Numbered from the stretch's first letter, positions 10,787 through 21,901 are shown. The stretch is DNA of 64,000 nt from Penium margaritaceum (GCA_023375785.1 SZWC01008580.1:10841-74840), one strand, 5' to 3'. The notes: generated by a model from the sequence alone, not told the origin. A program made the numbers and translations.

Positions 10787-12139
10787 CTATCCACCGCTTG
10801 CTATGTCATGTCCCGCTTCTTTTCTCCCTACTCTTGGACCTGCTGGTGCTGTTGCTGCTTCACGATCTGCTCGGAGTGCTGCTGCTGCTTCATGTGGACG
10901 CGGTGCAGCGGGGTTGGGGCACCTCTTTTTTGTGTGGCCCTTGCGTCCACACCTGCGGCGAATGAAGTCGTGCTTGCGGAGGGGCGCGCGCTCCAAGTGG
11001 TTACTCCTGGACCTACCACAGCCTCGCCTTGGTCCTGATTGCCCCCAGCCAGACGGAGCAGCGTGGATAGGGGATGCAGCAATGTAAGACATGTGTTTTT
11101 CGTACATCTTACTCCAGTACCTCACTGTCTGGCCGACGTTCACGTGGGCGGTCCGGTCTTCACCCACCTCCATCATCACGGCACATGCGTGCTGGCAAGG
11201 CTGACCGTACTTGCGCCAGTGACCACACTCACAACTTGCATGAAAAGTATCCACCCGCCGGTGGACGTCAGTTGGGCAACGCACCATAGCAGTGTGCGGC
11301 CCCTTCATGACCACGTCGTAGTCGCGAGAAACCGCCAAACTCTGCAGGAGAATGTTTGTGGGGGTCGGGGCAACCGTCTCGGTGCAATTGAAGATCTGCT
11401 CGCACCGCTCTGCCATGGTCCGTTGCACAAAATAATACACATGCATGGAGAAGTAGAAGGCTTACAGCTTGTGGAGGGACAAGAGGCAAGTGTTTAGAGA
11501 CTCGGACACGTTGTTGGTGATGTGCCCCCCTCTAGGAACAGGGCACATGTATGAAGTCCACTTCTGAAGGGTAATGCCCCCTTGTCCGTCTGGGCCTGGG
11601 ATGAGGTAGTTCGCTGCACGGTTACTGACCGCCCACAGGTGGCGAACAGTTGAGTGGAATTGCTCATGGGTCAGGGCATGGATGCACTTCCACGCCTAGT
11701 AGCTAGCCTTCTTCCTGAACTTCTCCTGCACGTTCCTCCACAGATGCCACGCATAATACGTGTGCGTTGCACCAAGCAGGTGTCTCTCTAGAGCCTTTTC
11801 CAGGCCAGCATCTCTGTCCAAAACTATCACTGCACCTGTAGAACACACTTTGGGGTAAGCACGTGCTAGCTGCAAGCAGAACCATGTCCACGTTTCCTTG
11901 TTCTCACTCGACACGAGAGCCCAAGCCATGGGGCATGCAATGTCGTTCGCGCCAAAAAACTAAGTGACCAACATCACTTGCTTGTGGCTGTTTTTTGGAA
12001 AGGTCCCATCCATAGTCATGATTCGCCGTGAGTAGTCCCAGCCGAGGCATGTTGCTCCTCCAGCCACAAATGCCCACTTGAATTTGTTGTTGGTGTCCAT
12101 CTCTGCCACGGCATGAGTCACTAGATCGACGTGTTTCAA

Positions 12140-12230
12140 CTGCACAAAGACAGAGGTCATACCTAAACAATGTATAGACTGAAGAGACATAAATGGCAAA
12201 CTTCTACGTGCGGATGGTAATGGGACATAC
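12140..12230 (-). other. Intron 2 of the MULE transposase
   Basis: This is a 91-base intron on the minus strand with donor GTATGT at 12230 and acceptor TTTGTGCAG ending at 12140. It is phase 0 and joins an exon ending in Cys-Glu-Glu to one starting Leu-Lys-His-Val-Asp. The two flanking frames differ, so the intron is needed to keep the MULE domain continuous. Confidence 0.8.
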
Positions 12231-12757
12231 CTCTTCACACCGCGCCGAGAAGTGGGCCCAGGACTTAGCCTTGGCTCCCATCAATTGTACCTGAGCAATA
12301 GACCATGCATGGTAGAAGGTACAGTTTGCCACATGAATATCTGTTGCTTGCTTGATGATGGCTCACAGCACAGACGGAGGTGTTGTTGGATCTCGGGCCA
12401 TCTGGGACAGAATCTTTCGTGCTATCCACCTCGTTTTTTGCATAAAGCTCCCACGCCCAAGTGTCCACATGGAGCCATGGCCATCAGTCACATGGGAGAG
12501 TTTGACTGCCCCCAGCTTGGACGATGCAATGTCTCGTAAGTTCCACACACAGCCACGTGTCATTGCCTCCACACAATGGACATCGATATGTCCCGGCTCG
12601 CTATGAACCCACGACAGCCCAAAGCAGTGGGAAACCGCATCGTCCTCTATTTCCGCCCTGCAAGTAGCCATATTGCAAAACTTCTGGCCCTCCACAAGAT
12701 CGTCACCGTTGCCCTTCCTCTTCTTTGTTGTGCCATCGGGGGAGCTGTCCGACGTAC

Positions 12758-12876
12758 CTGAAAAAAAAAAAGAACGACAGTGAGTTTATCATCATTCATT
12801 AGACCGTTTGGGTGCATAGGAGTAGGCTAGTAGACTGCATGTACAAAGAAGGCACAGCACGACAGACACAAGTTAC
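12758..12876 (-). other. Intron 1 of the MULE transposase
   Basis: This is a 119-base intron on the minus strand. The donor GTAACT begins at 12876, and the acceptor CAG ends at 12758 after an 11-base T run. The phase is 1: the codon formed across the junction is Gly, and the reading continues directly into the Lys-rich TSDSSPDGTTKKRK stretch. Confidence 0.7.
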
Positions 12877-13229
12877 CAGAGGAAACACTAGGACAGAGAA
12901 CATGATGCCTGCCCGAAGACAATTGTGCATAGGGCAGGGCCTCAGTCTGGTCCCGGTAGAGGGGCTCCATCCAAAACAGCCGCATGCTCTCCGTTGTGTC
13001 TTCATCCCACCGCCTTTCCCACTGTTCATAGTCCCAATCCCAGTTATGCCAGAAGAAGAGTTCTTCTTTTGCACCCGAGTCAAAGTTGACAACATGGTTT
13101 GCCGGAGGAGGGGGGCAAAAATGGAGCCGGTGCCCCTAGAACTCTGTCGACGGGAGGCCGAGGGCCAGCTGCGTGAGGTGGTGGTGCTGTGCGTGGAGTC
13201 GCGGAAGATTCTGTGGGTGGTGTAGGAGG

Positions 13230-13510
13230 TGGTACAGCGGGTGGTTCAGCGGGTCGTGGAGCACGTGGTGGCGTAGGTCGTGCAGCGCATGGTGTTGCAG
13301 GAGGTGCAACGGGTTGTGCAGTGGGTCGTGTAGTGCGTGGTGCCGCAGGAGGTGCAACGGGTTGTGTAGCGGGTTGTGTAGTGCGTTGTGCCACACGAGG
13401 TGCAATGGGTTGTGCAGCGGGTCATGCAGCATGTGGTGTCGCATGAGGTGGAGCGGGTTGTGCAGCACGTGGTGCCACAAGAGGTGTAGCGGGTGGTGCG
13501 GCAGGTGATG
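13230..13510. repeat. 48-bp tandem repeat in MULE exon 1
   Basis: About five to six units contain GGTGCAACGGGTTGTGCAG-like cores; the clearest period is 48 bases (16 codons), with shorter derivatives. In the transposase frame it gives Pro/Ala/Gln-rich repeats; in another frame it gives His/Leu/Pro repeats. Because the period is a multiple of three it can change length without shifting frame. Confidence 0.75.
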
Positions 13511-13802
13511 AAGAGGCGGATGGTGCAGCCAGTGGCGCCACAACCACGCCCATGGGGTACCACTGCGCAGACATGGGTGGCGACGGCCGGCCATGGTTGC
13601 ACCGGCTTGGTTTCGAAGGAGCAGACACCAATGTCATGCCCGTGGCTGGCGTGGCTACATGACGAGGAGGTAGCACCCGTGGCACACGGAATTGAACCAC
13701 AACGGGTAAGCCACCCGACAGCCGGATATTGCCCGTCATCGTGTACGTGGGCCTGGCGGATGCAAGAGCGTGACAGTTGTAGGATGCAGTGCCTCGGCAC
13801 AT

Positions 13803-14599
13803 AAGACGGGTGGGCGAGTGGGCGGCCTAGTGAAATCTCTCCGCACCGGGCGGGCGGATACAGGAGCCTTCGCCCTTCGGGCACTAGCCGGGGTTTGGGG
13901 TGCCATTGCGCCAAGAATGGGTACCTTGGAATCTTGTCAACGCAATGTATGTCTCACGTACACTGCACTTTGACTCACCTTGCTTGATTACGAGATACAA
14001 CGCCATGTTCATGCTCCACCGCAAACACAAGAAACACCGACATTGTCGCAGATCTACACTGGAGAATCGAAAAGTGAAACAATATTGGAGGGGGGCGGCT
14101 ATCCCTACCCACCGTCCACGTTTGAGCGACCATGTCACTAACTCGTGGCTACTGCATGTCATGCTCATGGGGATTCTCACTTTCGTGTAGGCGTGTCATG
14201 GACCAATACCCAAGTGAGACGCCGCAGTTTGTGCACATGCAAGTTTGGGAGACAGGCTAGAATCAGCGCATGTAGACAATTTTTCATCCGTCGTATTGAC
14301 AACGTGTGTAAGTAACGCCAGTATAGCATAGGAAAAGGGTCATAGAAGGGACCTGAACAGCAGTTCTCTGAATGGAAAGTACATACCCCTTTAATCGATG
14401 AACGGGAACACCACCAAACCAACTATTTTAGTAGTAACGTGTACAAATTGAAAGTCACATTATTAGGCATGCAACACATGATTGTAAGGTGTGCAAAAAC
14501 AAAACATGGAAAGCAAGTTTACCTGAAAAAAATAACAAGGTGCCTATGATGCCACACATACAACGCACGTACCGGTACTTCTTCTTAAATGGAAGTGAG
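13803..14599. other. Unassigned 5' flank of the MULE transposase
   Basis: This segment lies upstream of the transposase start and would hold its promoter. I see no clear TATA box or other gene. Confidence 0.4.
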
Positions 14600-14730
14600 A
14601 CGGGCGGGTGTTTCTTTCCTGGGGAACGACAGGCGGATGGTTGCTTTTGTTTCAAACCACGGGCTGATTGTTGCTTTTGTTCCAAAGGAAAGGTGGATGA
14701 GAGTCACACTTTGCATTTTATGGGTACCCT

Positions 14731-15480
14731 TTTTCTAAATAGTCTCACTTCATTTTTACGACGACCATCGTAACTGTCAAAGGAGGAACGTGGATGTTCC
14801 TAAACAATATTGTATGGCTATACGACATACCAAGAACCATCACGATCGACAGGGACGGTCGATTCACCAATCATTTTTGGCACGAACTGATGACTCGTTG
14901 CAGCGGTTGGATCCAACTTTCAACGGGGTTCCACCCTCAACCCGACAACCAAACCGAGCAGACCAATCAGATGCTCGAACAACTTCAGCGAGCATTTGCG
15001 AACATCACGAGAGGGATTGGGCACAAAAACTCCCAACTGGTGACATGGCATACAATTCGGCGATCTCTACCGAAACGGGTAAAACTCCGTTCGAAGTGGT
15101 GTATTGCAAATCTCCTGCCACACCAGCCGGGCTACATAGCCAAAGCAGTATTCCCACGGTTAATGTTCAACGCCGTGACTTTTCCACCATCTAGGATGAA
15201 ACACGGCAGAGACTAAAAAAAACACAAGCAGCGATGAAACGAGAAGCGGATCGACATCGCAACGACAATGTGTTCGCCGCCGGTGACAAAGTTCTCCGCA
15301 GTTTGGCAAACACCAAACTCCACGGAGCTGACTGTTTGAAGCTCAAACCCCGATGGTTGGGAGCGTTTGAGATCGAGCGCATGCAAACCCCCTTGGTTGC
15401 ACAACTCAAACTCCTGGACACTATGTAAGTTCACCCGGTGTTGCATCTCAGTGGACTAAAGCACTACCATTGTAGTGCTT
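14731..15480 (+). pseudogene. gypsy integrase core (right half) and C-terminal part
   Basis: After the MULE insertion the integrase core resumes with a SHFIFTTT-like stretch and FLNNIVWLYDIPRTITIDRD (about 14790-14855), which contains the second catalytic Asp region. An STGFHPQPDNQTEQTNQ motif follows at about 14920-14975, typical of gypsy integrase. A Lys/Arg-rich segment (about 15240-15420) then leads into a VHPV..LS.LKHY end. Fossil, broken. Confidence 0.8.
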
Positions 15481-15512
15481 GAGTCTACTGATGTGGAACA
15501 CCGGGTGAACTT
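15427..15512. repeat. Foldback (inverted repeat) at the integrase C-terminal end
   Basis: Arms 15427-15442 and 15497-15512 are perfect reverse complements around an AAGTTCACCCGGTGTT core. Pairing continues inward with few mismatches to a 4-base loop (CATT) near 15468. Both strands encode the same short VHPV.H.S.LKHY peptide, so this is a local inverted duplication of the end of the integrase region. Confidence 0.85.
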
Positions 15513-15629
15513 GCATAGAAACCCCGGAGAGAACTTCCCCGGCAGTGATGCGCCTTCCCCTCCACCTGTACAAGTGGACGAGGAAGCGTTGAGGACATCC
15601 TTGACCATTGACGACTTGGCAAAATGACA

Positions 15630-15740
15630 TGATATCTTGTCAAGTGGCATGGCTTCGACACCGGGTATACCACCTAGGAACCCTAGGACAGCCTCCGTGA
15701 CATCGATCATCTGATCGAAGGATACTACCGCCGTCGTCAG
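15630..15740 (+). pseudogene. chromodomain-like C-terminal region of gypsy pol
   Basis: The plus strand encodes YLVKWHGFDTGYTT followed by a DSLRDIDHLIEGYYRRR-type helix. This is the typical order of a chromodomain at the end of chromovirus integrases, which in the known family directs integration to marked chromatin. Fossil. Confidence 0.7.
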
Positions 15741-15787
15741 GCCACATTTTTATGTACACTGGGACGTCACGACAAAAAGGGGAGGAG

Positions 15788-16373
15788 TGTTACACACCAG
15801 AGGTACACGAGTCCCTAATCTTTCCGAGTGAGCATTTTTTTCAGTACACAAACAGCCCTCCGCGTGTCGAGACCTCATGTTTCACCCTAACGGTTGATGA
15901 CAATTCAGCCAGCTGCCCTTGCCCTTTGGCGAACATTCTTGCACTTTCTCACAACTTTGACCACTTTCAAGATTTGACGACAGAAATGTCCCAAAGTTTT
16001 GGTCGACTTCTTGAAACATCAAGATACATCAAGATTTACAAAGATGCATCTCGCATCTTTGCCGTCGATCTTCAAATCTACCCGATTCCTCGGCGGAGCT
16101 TCTTGATCCGGCCACTCACAACGCGACTCCGTACATGCTGCTCGACAATTGACTCGACGACCCCGACTACGTCTCATTTGTAACTCGACACTTGCATACG
16201 TGTGTGAGATCATTTTGACACTTGTTGTTGAGGTACATATACCGATGATTATAAAATTCTCAAGTGTCCCGTATTCTGAACTGTGCTTTGCCTTACAACT
16301 TGTACCTGTTCACCATCTACGCTCCATTTGGCATAACACAAACATGCATAGTGAAGGGTGTTCGTCCTGATAC
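15788..16373 (+). repeat. 3' LTR of the plus-strand gypsy element
   Basis: A purine tract (AAAAAGGGGAGGAG, 15774-15787) is directly followed by TGTTACACACC, the expected PPT/LTR junction. The LTR probably ends at a CTGATACA near 16373. A TATA-like GATTATAAAATT lies near 16247-16258. The right end is tentative because no second LTR is available for comparison. Confidence 0.55.
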
Positions 16374-17084
16374 ATTGTGAGCAAAAACTAGCTAATCTAC
16401 CTCCTTGGAATTGGTAAAGAGATGAGATCATCAAATTGCTCCTGTGAAGTAAGGTAAAGTTAATGTCTTTTGACATACCCTACCATAAACACTAAAAATG
16501 GATACTTGCAAATACTCACATGGTGGTCCACAATATCTTGGAACTTTGGTGGACGGAGAAGAAGAGTGGTCAATGGTTTCACTTAGACAACCGGAGGATA
16601 AGCCCCTATTATTTGATTTCATGTAGTGGGTATGTTCGGTTTCTGAAATGGAACAAATGATGATGGTTTGCATGGTGTTTATCTTTTCAATATCAAGAGG
16701 GGGTGGAGCCAAGTTCAACACCACAACCGGTTGAAGGATTTCTTAGCTTACAAGATAATCTTTTAGGAATACTGAATGGATCATTAGGGAATGCAATGAA
16801 ACAGTTCCACAAGGGACGGAGGGGTGTCAATAAATAGATCAGATATTGTATTCATGCAGGTCTGCTTCCCTGTGGAGGGGATATCTCAGACAACACGGAA
16901 TCAACTCCTTAAAGAAGATGTCATTGTGTGAGTGAATGACACAACACCGGTCCAGGTCCCACAAGTGCCAGACCAGAGAGAGAGAGAGAGANNNNNNNNN
17001 NNNNNNNNNNNNNNNNNNNNNNNNNNNNNNNNNNNNNNNNNNNNNNNNNNNNNNNNNNNNNNNNNNNNNNNNNNNNNNNNNNNN

Positions 17085-17121
<37 letters not shown>

Positions 17122-17567
17122 ACCAGGAAATTGACACTATCAGGCATAAGGAGAGAGATTGTAGTCACATTGGTCCTTTGGGAGCCAGGAAAAAGTGACA
17201 CAATCCCTCCTACATTTAAAAAGTGACGCAATCCCTCCTACATTCTTCTACACCCTAGGCCACTCTCCACTATGGTCTTTTGGTGGTTAATGGTATCCAA
17301 AAAAGTAGTGGGGACACCATAAACTACACCACTATCCTATCACTATGTAGTAATCTCCCTCTGAACTGCTTTGTTTTGTAACCAATTCCCCACCTTCTGT
17401 GGTTTCTCTCGTGCCCGCAGCATGAGTAATGGCAGAAGCGGCTGCCTCACTGTTGCCACTGTGTAATACGTCTCATTCAGCTATGTTGCTCTGCAACCAC
17501 TGTAGCATCTGCTTTGGTGCCTCTTGCATTTGTGGAAATAACAACAACAATATTCTCTGCCCTGTTG
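16374..17567. other. Unassigned intergenic DNA with (AG)n tract
   Basis: No gene is recognised. It contains an (AG)n microsatellite (16977-17120) broken by an assembly gap of 93 N (16992-17084). This DNA and 24108 onward are the two sides of the target into which the next copia element inserted. Confidence 0.6.
16992..17084. other. Assembly gap (93 N) inside (AG)n
   Basis: N run flanked on both sides by AG dinucleotide repeats, so the gap is probably unresolved microsatellite. Confidence 0.95.
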
Positions 17568-17572
17568 AATGT

Positions 17573-18215
17573 TTTTGCCCCTTGTTCAATGTTGTAGGAC
17601 GGATGAGGAATGCTATGGCCCTTGTGGAGGTATGACCCCTAGATCCATTGTAGTGTGACTCAACTATGCTCTGTCTCTTGTGAGATATGACCTGTGAGTA
17701 CACCTTGTGGGTGAGTAGCTACCTTGGCCATTTTGTTGATTTGGCCAAGTGAGAGGTCATGAGTTTGATCCTGGCCCCATGCACATCTTGTTTGCTGTGG
17801 AAGCTTCCAAGAAAGAAAGTCCGTAGCTTCTTGGATGCTACATGGCTGGTCTGACACCTTGACACTAGGATGCTTATGTGTCAAGCCCACAGTGCAAGTC
17901 TATTGGTGATGTGGCTAGTTCAGGCCACTTCCCAGGAATGTGTTTTTGAGTTCTAGGACTGGGCAGACTGCTATAAAAGGACTTTTCTTCCATGCTGATC
18001 AGTTAACCCTTGCTTGATGCTCTCTTGCGTATTGATGACTTGAGCTCTTCTTGAGATGTAATGATAAGGCGTTACTACTCTTGAAGGTGAAGTGTATGCT
18101 TGATTAAGTTTGGGGTGCATGACACATGTCAACAAAGGAAGAAGGCGTATAAAACTTTGTGAGCTTTTTGCTTTTGTGGGTTTTCTACTAGAGGTGGTTA
18201 GCTCAGTAGCTAACA
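17573..18215 (+). repeat. 5' LTR of copia element 1
   Basis: Begins TGTTGAATG and ends TAGCTAACA. It contains a tRNA-like A-box (TGGGTGAGTAG, 17708-17718) and B-box (GAGTTTGATCC, 17761-17771) 264 to 200 bases upstream of a TATA box (TATAAAAG, 17972-17979). It closes with a short palindromic GTTAGCTCAGTAGCTAAC. Confidence 0.9.
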
Positions 18216-18219
18216 AAGA

Positions 18220-18232
18220 GTTATGGGCCCAC
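18220..18232 (+). promoter_or_regulatory. Primer-binding site, tRNA-iMet anticodon arm
   Basis: GTTATGGGCCCAC starts 5 bases after the LTR. It is complementary to the anticodon stem-loop of plant initiator tRNA-Met (GTGGGCCCATAAC), not to its 3' end. Drosophila copia is the known precedent for priming by a half tRNA-iMet. Confidence 0.75.
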
Positions 18233-18474
18233 TCCACTGGTTAAGGAAGTTTCACGCACGCAACCGCTAAGGTCACAAGTAGTGAGAGCGCCTTCGCTCT
18301 CACCCAACTTCTCTGTTTACAGGGCAACATGAGCAGGTTGGGAATGCAACACATCTGCATCTTTCTACCCTGGGAGCTGACATCAGCCTACATCAGCCAA
18401 CATCAGCCTACATCTGCTTGCAACGGCCAACGTGAACAGGGGAAGCAGTTCCCTCTTCTCACCAACAGCCTACA

Positions 18475-19660
18475 ATGGCCTCAAACATAGTTTCATCAGC
18501 ATCAACAACAGGTGAAGCAGCTGTAGCAGTTGTAGTTGTAGGGATGGCATGGACAGGGGAACCAGGGAATCATTCGTCCATCCTCAAGTTTGATGGAGAG
18601 GGGTTTGCATTCTGGAAGTGGCAGTTTGAGATCATCATGGATGACAAAGATCTGCTAGGATATTTTGATGGAACTATCCCTGCACCAAACGAGGAGGGTG
18701 CTGACCTTGTGGCATGGGTCAAGCTCAACAAGAAGGCTCTCGCCATTCTTGTGTCCTCCATGCAACCCTCAGTCCTTTCACACATCAGCGGTTGTATAGT
18801 GGCAGCCGCGGCATACGCCAAACTTGGCAAGGTGTTTCAGTCCTCCTCACTCGCCAACCGTCTCTTCATTCTACAAAACCTCATCAGTATGAGGCTTGGT
18901 GAAGGGGAGGATGTCTCCGCCTTTATGCAGAAGTTTGAGACGCTCTTGCAACAAGCCACCGGCATGGGGTGGGACCTGAAATCCGACATGCAGGCCATAA
19001 TTTTTCCGATGACGCTGCCCGGAAAGTTGGGGCCCCATGATAACGGTGATTGGAGGGTGGACTGAAGATCTAGTTTCCTACACCACCGTCTCTGAGTATG
19101 TGCNGGCAAGGTGTTTCAGTCCTCCTCACTTGCCAACCGTCTCTTCATTCTACAAAACCTCATCAGTATGAGGCTTGGTGAAGGGGAGGATGTCTCCGCC
19201 TTTATGCAGAAGTTTGAGACGCTCTTGCAACAAGCCACCGGCATGGGGTGGGACCTGAAATCCGACATGCAGGCCATAATTTTTCCGATGACGCTGCCCG
19301 GAAAGTTGGGGCCCCATGATAACGGTGATTGGAGGGTGGACTGAAGATCTAGTTTCCTACACTAACGTCTCTGAGTATGTGCTAAATGAAGCCATGCGTC
19401 GTAGCAGTAGTGAAGCAAACATGGCTGCCTTTGCCTCACGGAGCAGCGGCACCTTTCGCAATACCTCCTCCTTTGGGTACAAGGGAAACAACAGCACTAG
19501 CAATAGTGGAAGGGGTGCAAAGCTCCAAGGAAACTGCCATAACCATGGCAAGGCTGGACACTGGGCTTGAGAGTGTCGTGCACCCAAGAGAGAGGGAGGA
19601 GACGGGGATGAATGGCAAGGGGGAAATGGTGGGAAGGATCCCACAAGCTTGATGGCTGAG
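18475..19660 (+). pseudogene. copia gag
   Basis: The frame starts at ATG 18475. It has an N-terminal LKFDGEGFAFWKWQFEI motif (about 18575-18630), typical of the copia gag UBN2-like domain, and downstream a helical LISMRLGEGEDVSAFMQKFE segment. A block of 278 bases is present twice (18826-19103 and 19105-19382) around a single N, probably an assembly join rather than biology. Fossil, broken. Confidence 0.85.
18826..19382. other. Near-identical 278-bp duplication around a single N (19104)
   Basis: 18826-19103 and 19105-19382 differ at only a few bases. One N separates them. This is the pattern of a scaffold join where overlapping contig ends were not merged. Confidence 0.85.
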
Positions 19661-19689
19661 TGTGCCTCCAACAAAGGGAGGGCGATACT

Positions 19690-20914
19690 CAGGCCTGGAG
19701 CTTACGGCCTTGACTCGGGCACACACGAGCACACCACTTACAAGAAGAAAGACTTCATCTCTCTTGCTCCATGCAACAAGAACTTCACAGTTGCCAACGG
19801 CAAGGTTGAGGAAGCTGAGGGGATTGGTGACAAGCTGGTCACAGTGGGTGTCAACGGTGGAGATTCCGACCTCAAGCTGGAGGGGGTGGTCTACTTGCCC
19901 TCCTTCACAGCCAACCTTCTCTCCATCTCTAAGACAACTGACCATGGCATGACAGTGGTCTTTAAAGGGACGGAAGCGGTGATAGTCCCTACCAAGGACA
20001 TCAACATCCCCCACTCTACCAAGAAGGTTGTTGCAGAGGTTCCTCACGTTGATGGACTCTACGTCTTGTAGACCAAAACGACAACTTCAACGGCTGAATC
20101 TTCGGTCGAGAGTGATGATGAGGAAAGCAGTGATGTAGATTCAGATGAGGAAGGACATGTTGGATCAGCGGAAGCAGTGGCAGCAGATGATTTAGCAACA
20201 AACCTGCATGCAAGTGCAACCACCGAGGTTGTTCATTCTAACTAGTGCACATCCTCAAAGAACCTGTGGCATAGGCGCTTTGGGCACGTGGCTCATTGCA
20301 CATTGGAGCTCATGGCAAAGCAGGAGCTAGTGCGTGGGATGGAGCTAGGTGATGAAGCGGAGGGAGCCGGGATCATGTGTGAGCCATGCCTTCAAGGCAA
20401 GGCGAAAAGGAAACCCTTCAAGCGTAATGGCACGCGTGCTCTCGCACCCCTTGACCTCGTGCACTCTGATGTGTGCGATCTTTTTTGCATACCGTCAAAT
20501 GGAGGCAGCAGATGTTTCCTCACATGCATTGACGACTACAGTCGCAAGGTGTGGATATACTTTCTCAAAAAGAAAAGCGAGGTGAGGGAGAATCTGCATG
20601 CTTTTGTCACTATGGTTGAGCGACAGAGTGGAAAGAAGATGAAGGTATTAAGGACGGACAACGGGGGAGAGTATGAAGCTTGCAGGGAGTGGCTCAAGAC
20701 ACAAGGTATTGAACACCAGAAAACTACGTCCTACTCACCTCAAAGCAACGGCATAGCAGAGAGGATGAACCAGACGCTGCTAGGCATGACAAGGTGCATG
20801 CTCTTTGACACCAAACTGCCTCCTAGGTTCTGGGCTGAAGCAGCACGTACGGCTACCTACCTTGTGAACCTCACACCTATAGCAGCTCTGCGAAGGAGAG
20901 TCAAGAAGAAGTAG
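19690..20914 (+). pseudogene. copia protease and integrase region
   Basis: A protease-like GLDSGTHEHTT stretch (about 19705-19740) precedes a YLPSFTANLLSISK motif (about 19890-19935). The pre-integrase zinc site (NLWHRRFGHVAH, then CEPCLQGKAKRKPF) is at about 20260-20420. The integrase core shows HSDVCD, LRTDNGGEY and SPQSNGIAERMNQ (about 20460-20775), the D, D and E catalytic regions. The order is that of Ty1/copia. Fossil. Confidence 0.9.
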
Positions 20915-21270
20915 ACACATCAGCTGAAGACGCCTCAAGAAGCATGGTCAGGCAGGAAGCCGGACTCCTCCCATCTCAAGGTGTTTAGTTGCACAGTGTT
21001 TGCCAAGGTCCAGGCCGGTGAGGGCCCTGGGAAGCTCGATGCAAGAGCACAAAAGTGCATTTTCATCAGCTATGACACCGCCCACAAAGCTTATCAACTG
21101 TGGGAATAAGGAGCCAAGAAGGTCATCCGCAGGAAAGACGTGGATTTCCGCGAAAGGTATGTGAGTAAGGGAGAGCATCTCCAACTCGAGAACGCTCCAA
21201 AACAGGGAGAGTGGCACACTCTCCTTGAAGTGGGAGACAAAGCACCAGCACAATGGCATGGGATAGGTGT

Positions 21271-21901
21271 TGCAACAGGGAGAGGAGCTCATGAAGATGA
21301 CTCGGAGGAATCAGACTCTGATTCCGACGTATCCGATCCTCCGGAACATGAGGAGGATGCCTCTCCCATCATCAACGACGAACCAGACCTCCAGCCTCCA
21401 CATCAACATCACCAGCCAGCAGGTTCAAGGAGCAGTTGACGCCTCAAAGTACCTCGGCAGCATTACGACGCAGATAGGGGTGAATGGACAGGCTTCAACT
21501 ATTCATTCTTGGTTCAAGAGGAGCCAACGTCTGTCGCAGAGGCACTCACTCGGCCTGACAAAGCAGAGTGGGACGAAGCAATTCGNTGCAACAGGGAGAG
21601 GAGCTCATGAAGATGACTCGGAGGAATCAGACTCTGATTCCGACGTATCCGATCCTCCGGAACATGAGGAGGATGCCTCTCCCATCATCAACGACGAACC
21701 AGACCTCCAGCCTCCACATCAACATCACCAGCCAGCAGGTTCAAGGAGCAGTTGACGCCTCAAAGTACCTCGGCAGCATTACGACGCAGATAGGGGTGAA
21801 TGGACAGGCTTCAACTATTCATTCCTGGTTCAAGAGGAGCCAACGTCTATTGCAGAGGCACTCACATGGCCTGACAAACCAGAGTGGGACGAAGCAATTC
21901 G
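21271..21901. other. Near-identical 315-bp duplication around a single N (21586)
   Basis: 21271-21585 and 21587-21901 differ at only a few bases. The same explanation applies as for the joins at 8105 and 19104. Confidence 0.85.

Larger units (their letters stand above)
10442..13802 (-). pseudogene. Mutator-like transposase, three exons, decayed
   Basis: Exon 1 runs from 13802 to 12877 (Pro/Ala-rich, then a Trp-rich acidic part with FFWHNWDWDYEQW), exon 2 from 12757 to 12231, and exon 3 from 12139 to 10442. Exon 3 has the MULE DDE fold: MTMDGTFPK (first Asp, 12008-12010), IVLDRDAGLEKAL (second Asp, 11816-11818), the AWHLWRN block, a SWIM zinc finger CECGHWRKYGQPCQH (about 11170-11240) and a Lys/Arg-rich knuckle-like end. 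A 114-residue acidic tail follows in frame. Six in-frame stops are present: TGA at 13422 and 12363, TAG at 11960, 11696 and 10787, and TAA at 11462. Exon 1 changes frame near a G run at 13110-13115. Splice phases agree at both introns, so the gene model is good although the copy is dead. Confidence 0.85.
7075..14730 (-). mobile_element. Mutator-like (MULE) DNA transposon inserted in gypsy integrase
   Basis: The 7.7-kb segment interrupts the gypsy integrase core. Flanking 9-mers at 7066-7074 (TTTTATAGA) and 14731-14739 (TTTTCTAAA) match at 7 of 9 positions, which fits the 9-bp duplication of Mutator. It carries a MULE transposase on the minus strand (13802 to 10442). I found no long terminal inverted repeats; instead a minisatellite-bearing segment occurs in the same orientation at both ends (7918-8291 and about 14600-14725). 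It may be a non-TIR MULE, or the ends may hold other small insertions. Confidence 0.7.
3190..16373 (+). mobile_element. Ty3/gypsy chromovirus-type retrotransposon, broken and interrupted
   Basis: Parts in order on the plus strand: gag fragment (3190-3586); CCHC-like zinc knuckle (about 4590-4665); protease (about 4860-5000); RT start (about 5620-5730); RT end and RNase H (about 6180-6640); integrase H2C2 zinc-binding region (about 6770-6920); integrase core split by the MULE at 7075-14730; integrase C-terminal part (about 15240-15480); chromodomain-like YLVKWHGF region (about 15630-15740); polypurine tract (15774-15787); 3' LTR (15788 to about 16373). The 5' LTR is not seen: the minus-strand retrotransposon LTR sits where it would be expected, and a further LTR interrupts gag. 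It is a fossil with many breaks and is probably old. Confidence 0.85.

Noticed and set aside
13136-13594. His/Leu/Pro repeat protein on the minus strand
   Set aside because: Alternative frame of the 48-bp repeat; the Pro/Ala-rich frame is the one that starts at a good ATG and belongs with the MULE transposase.
16932-17226. Arg-Glu or Leu-Ser dipeptide repeat proteins
   Set aside because: Translations of the (AG)n microsatellite and its N gap.
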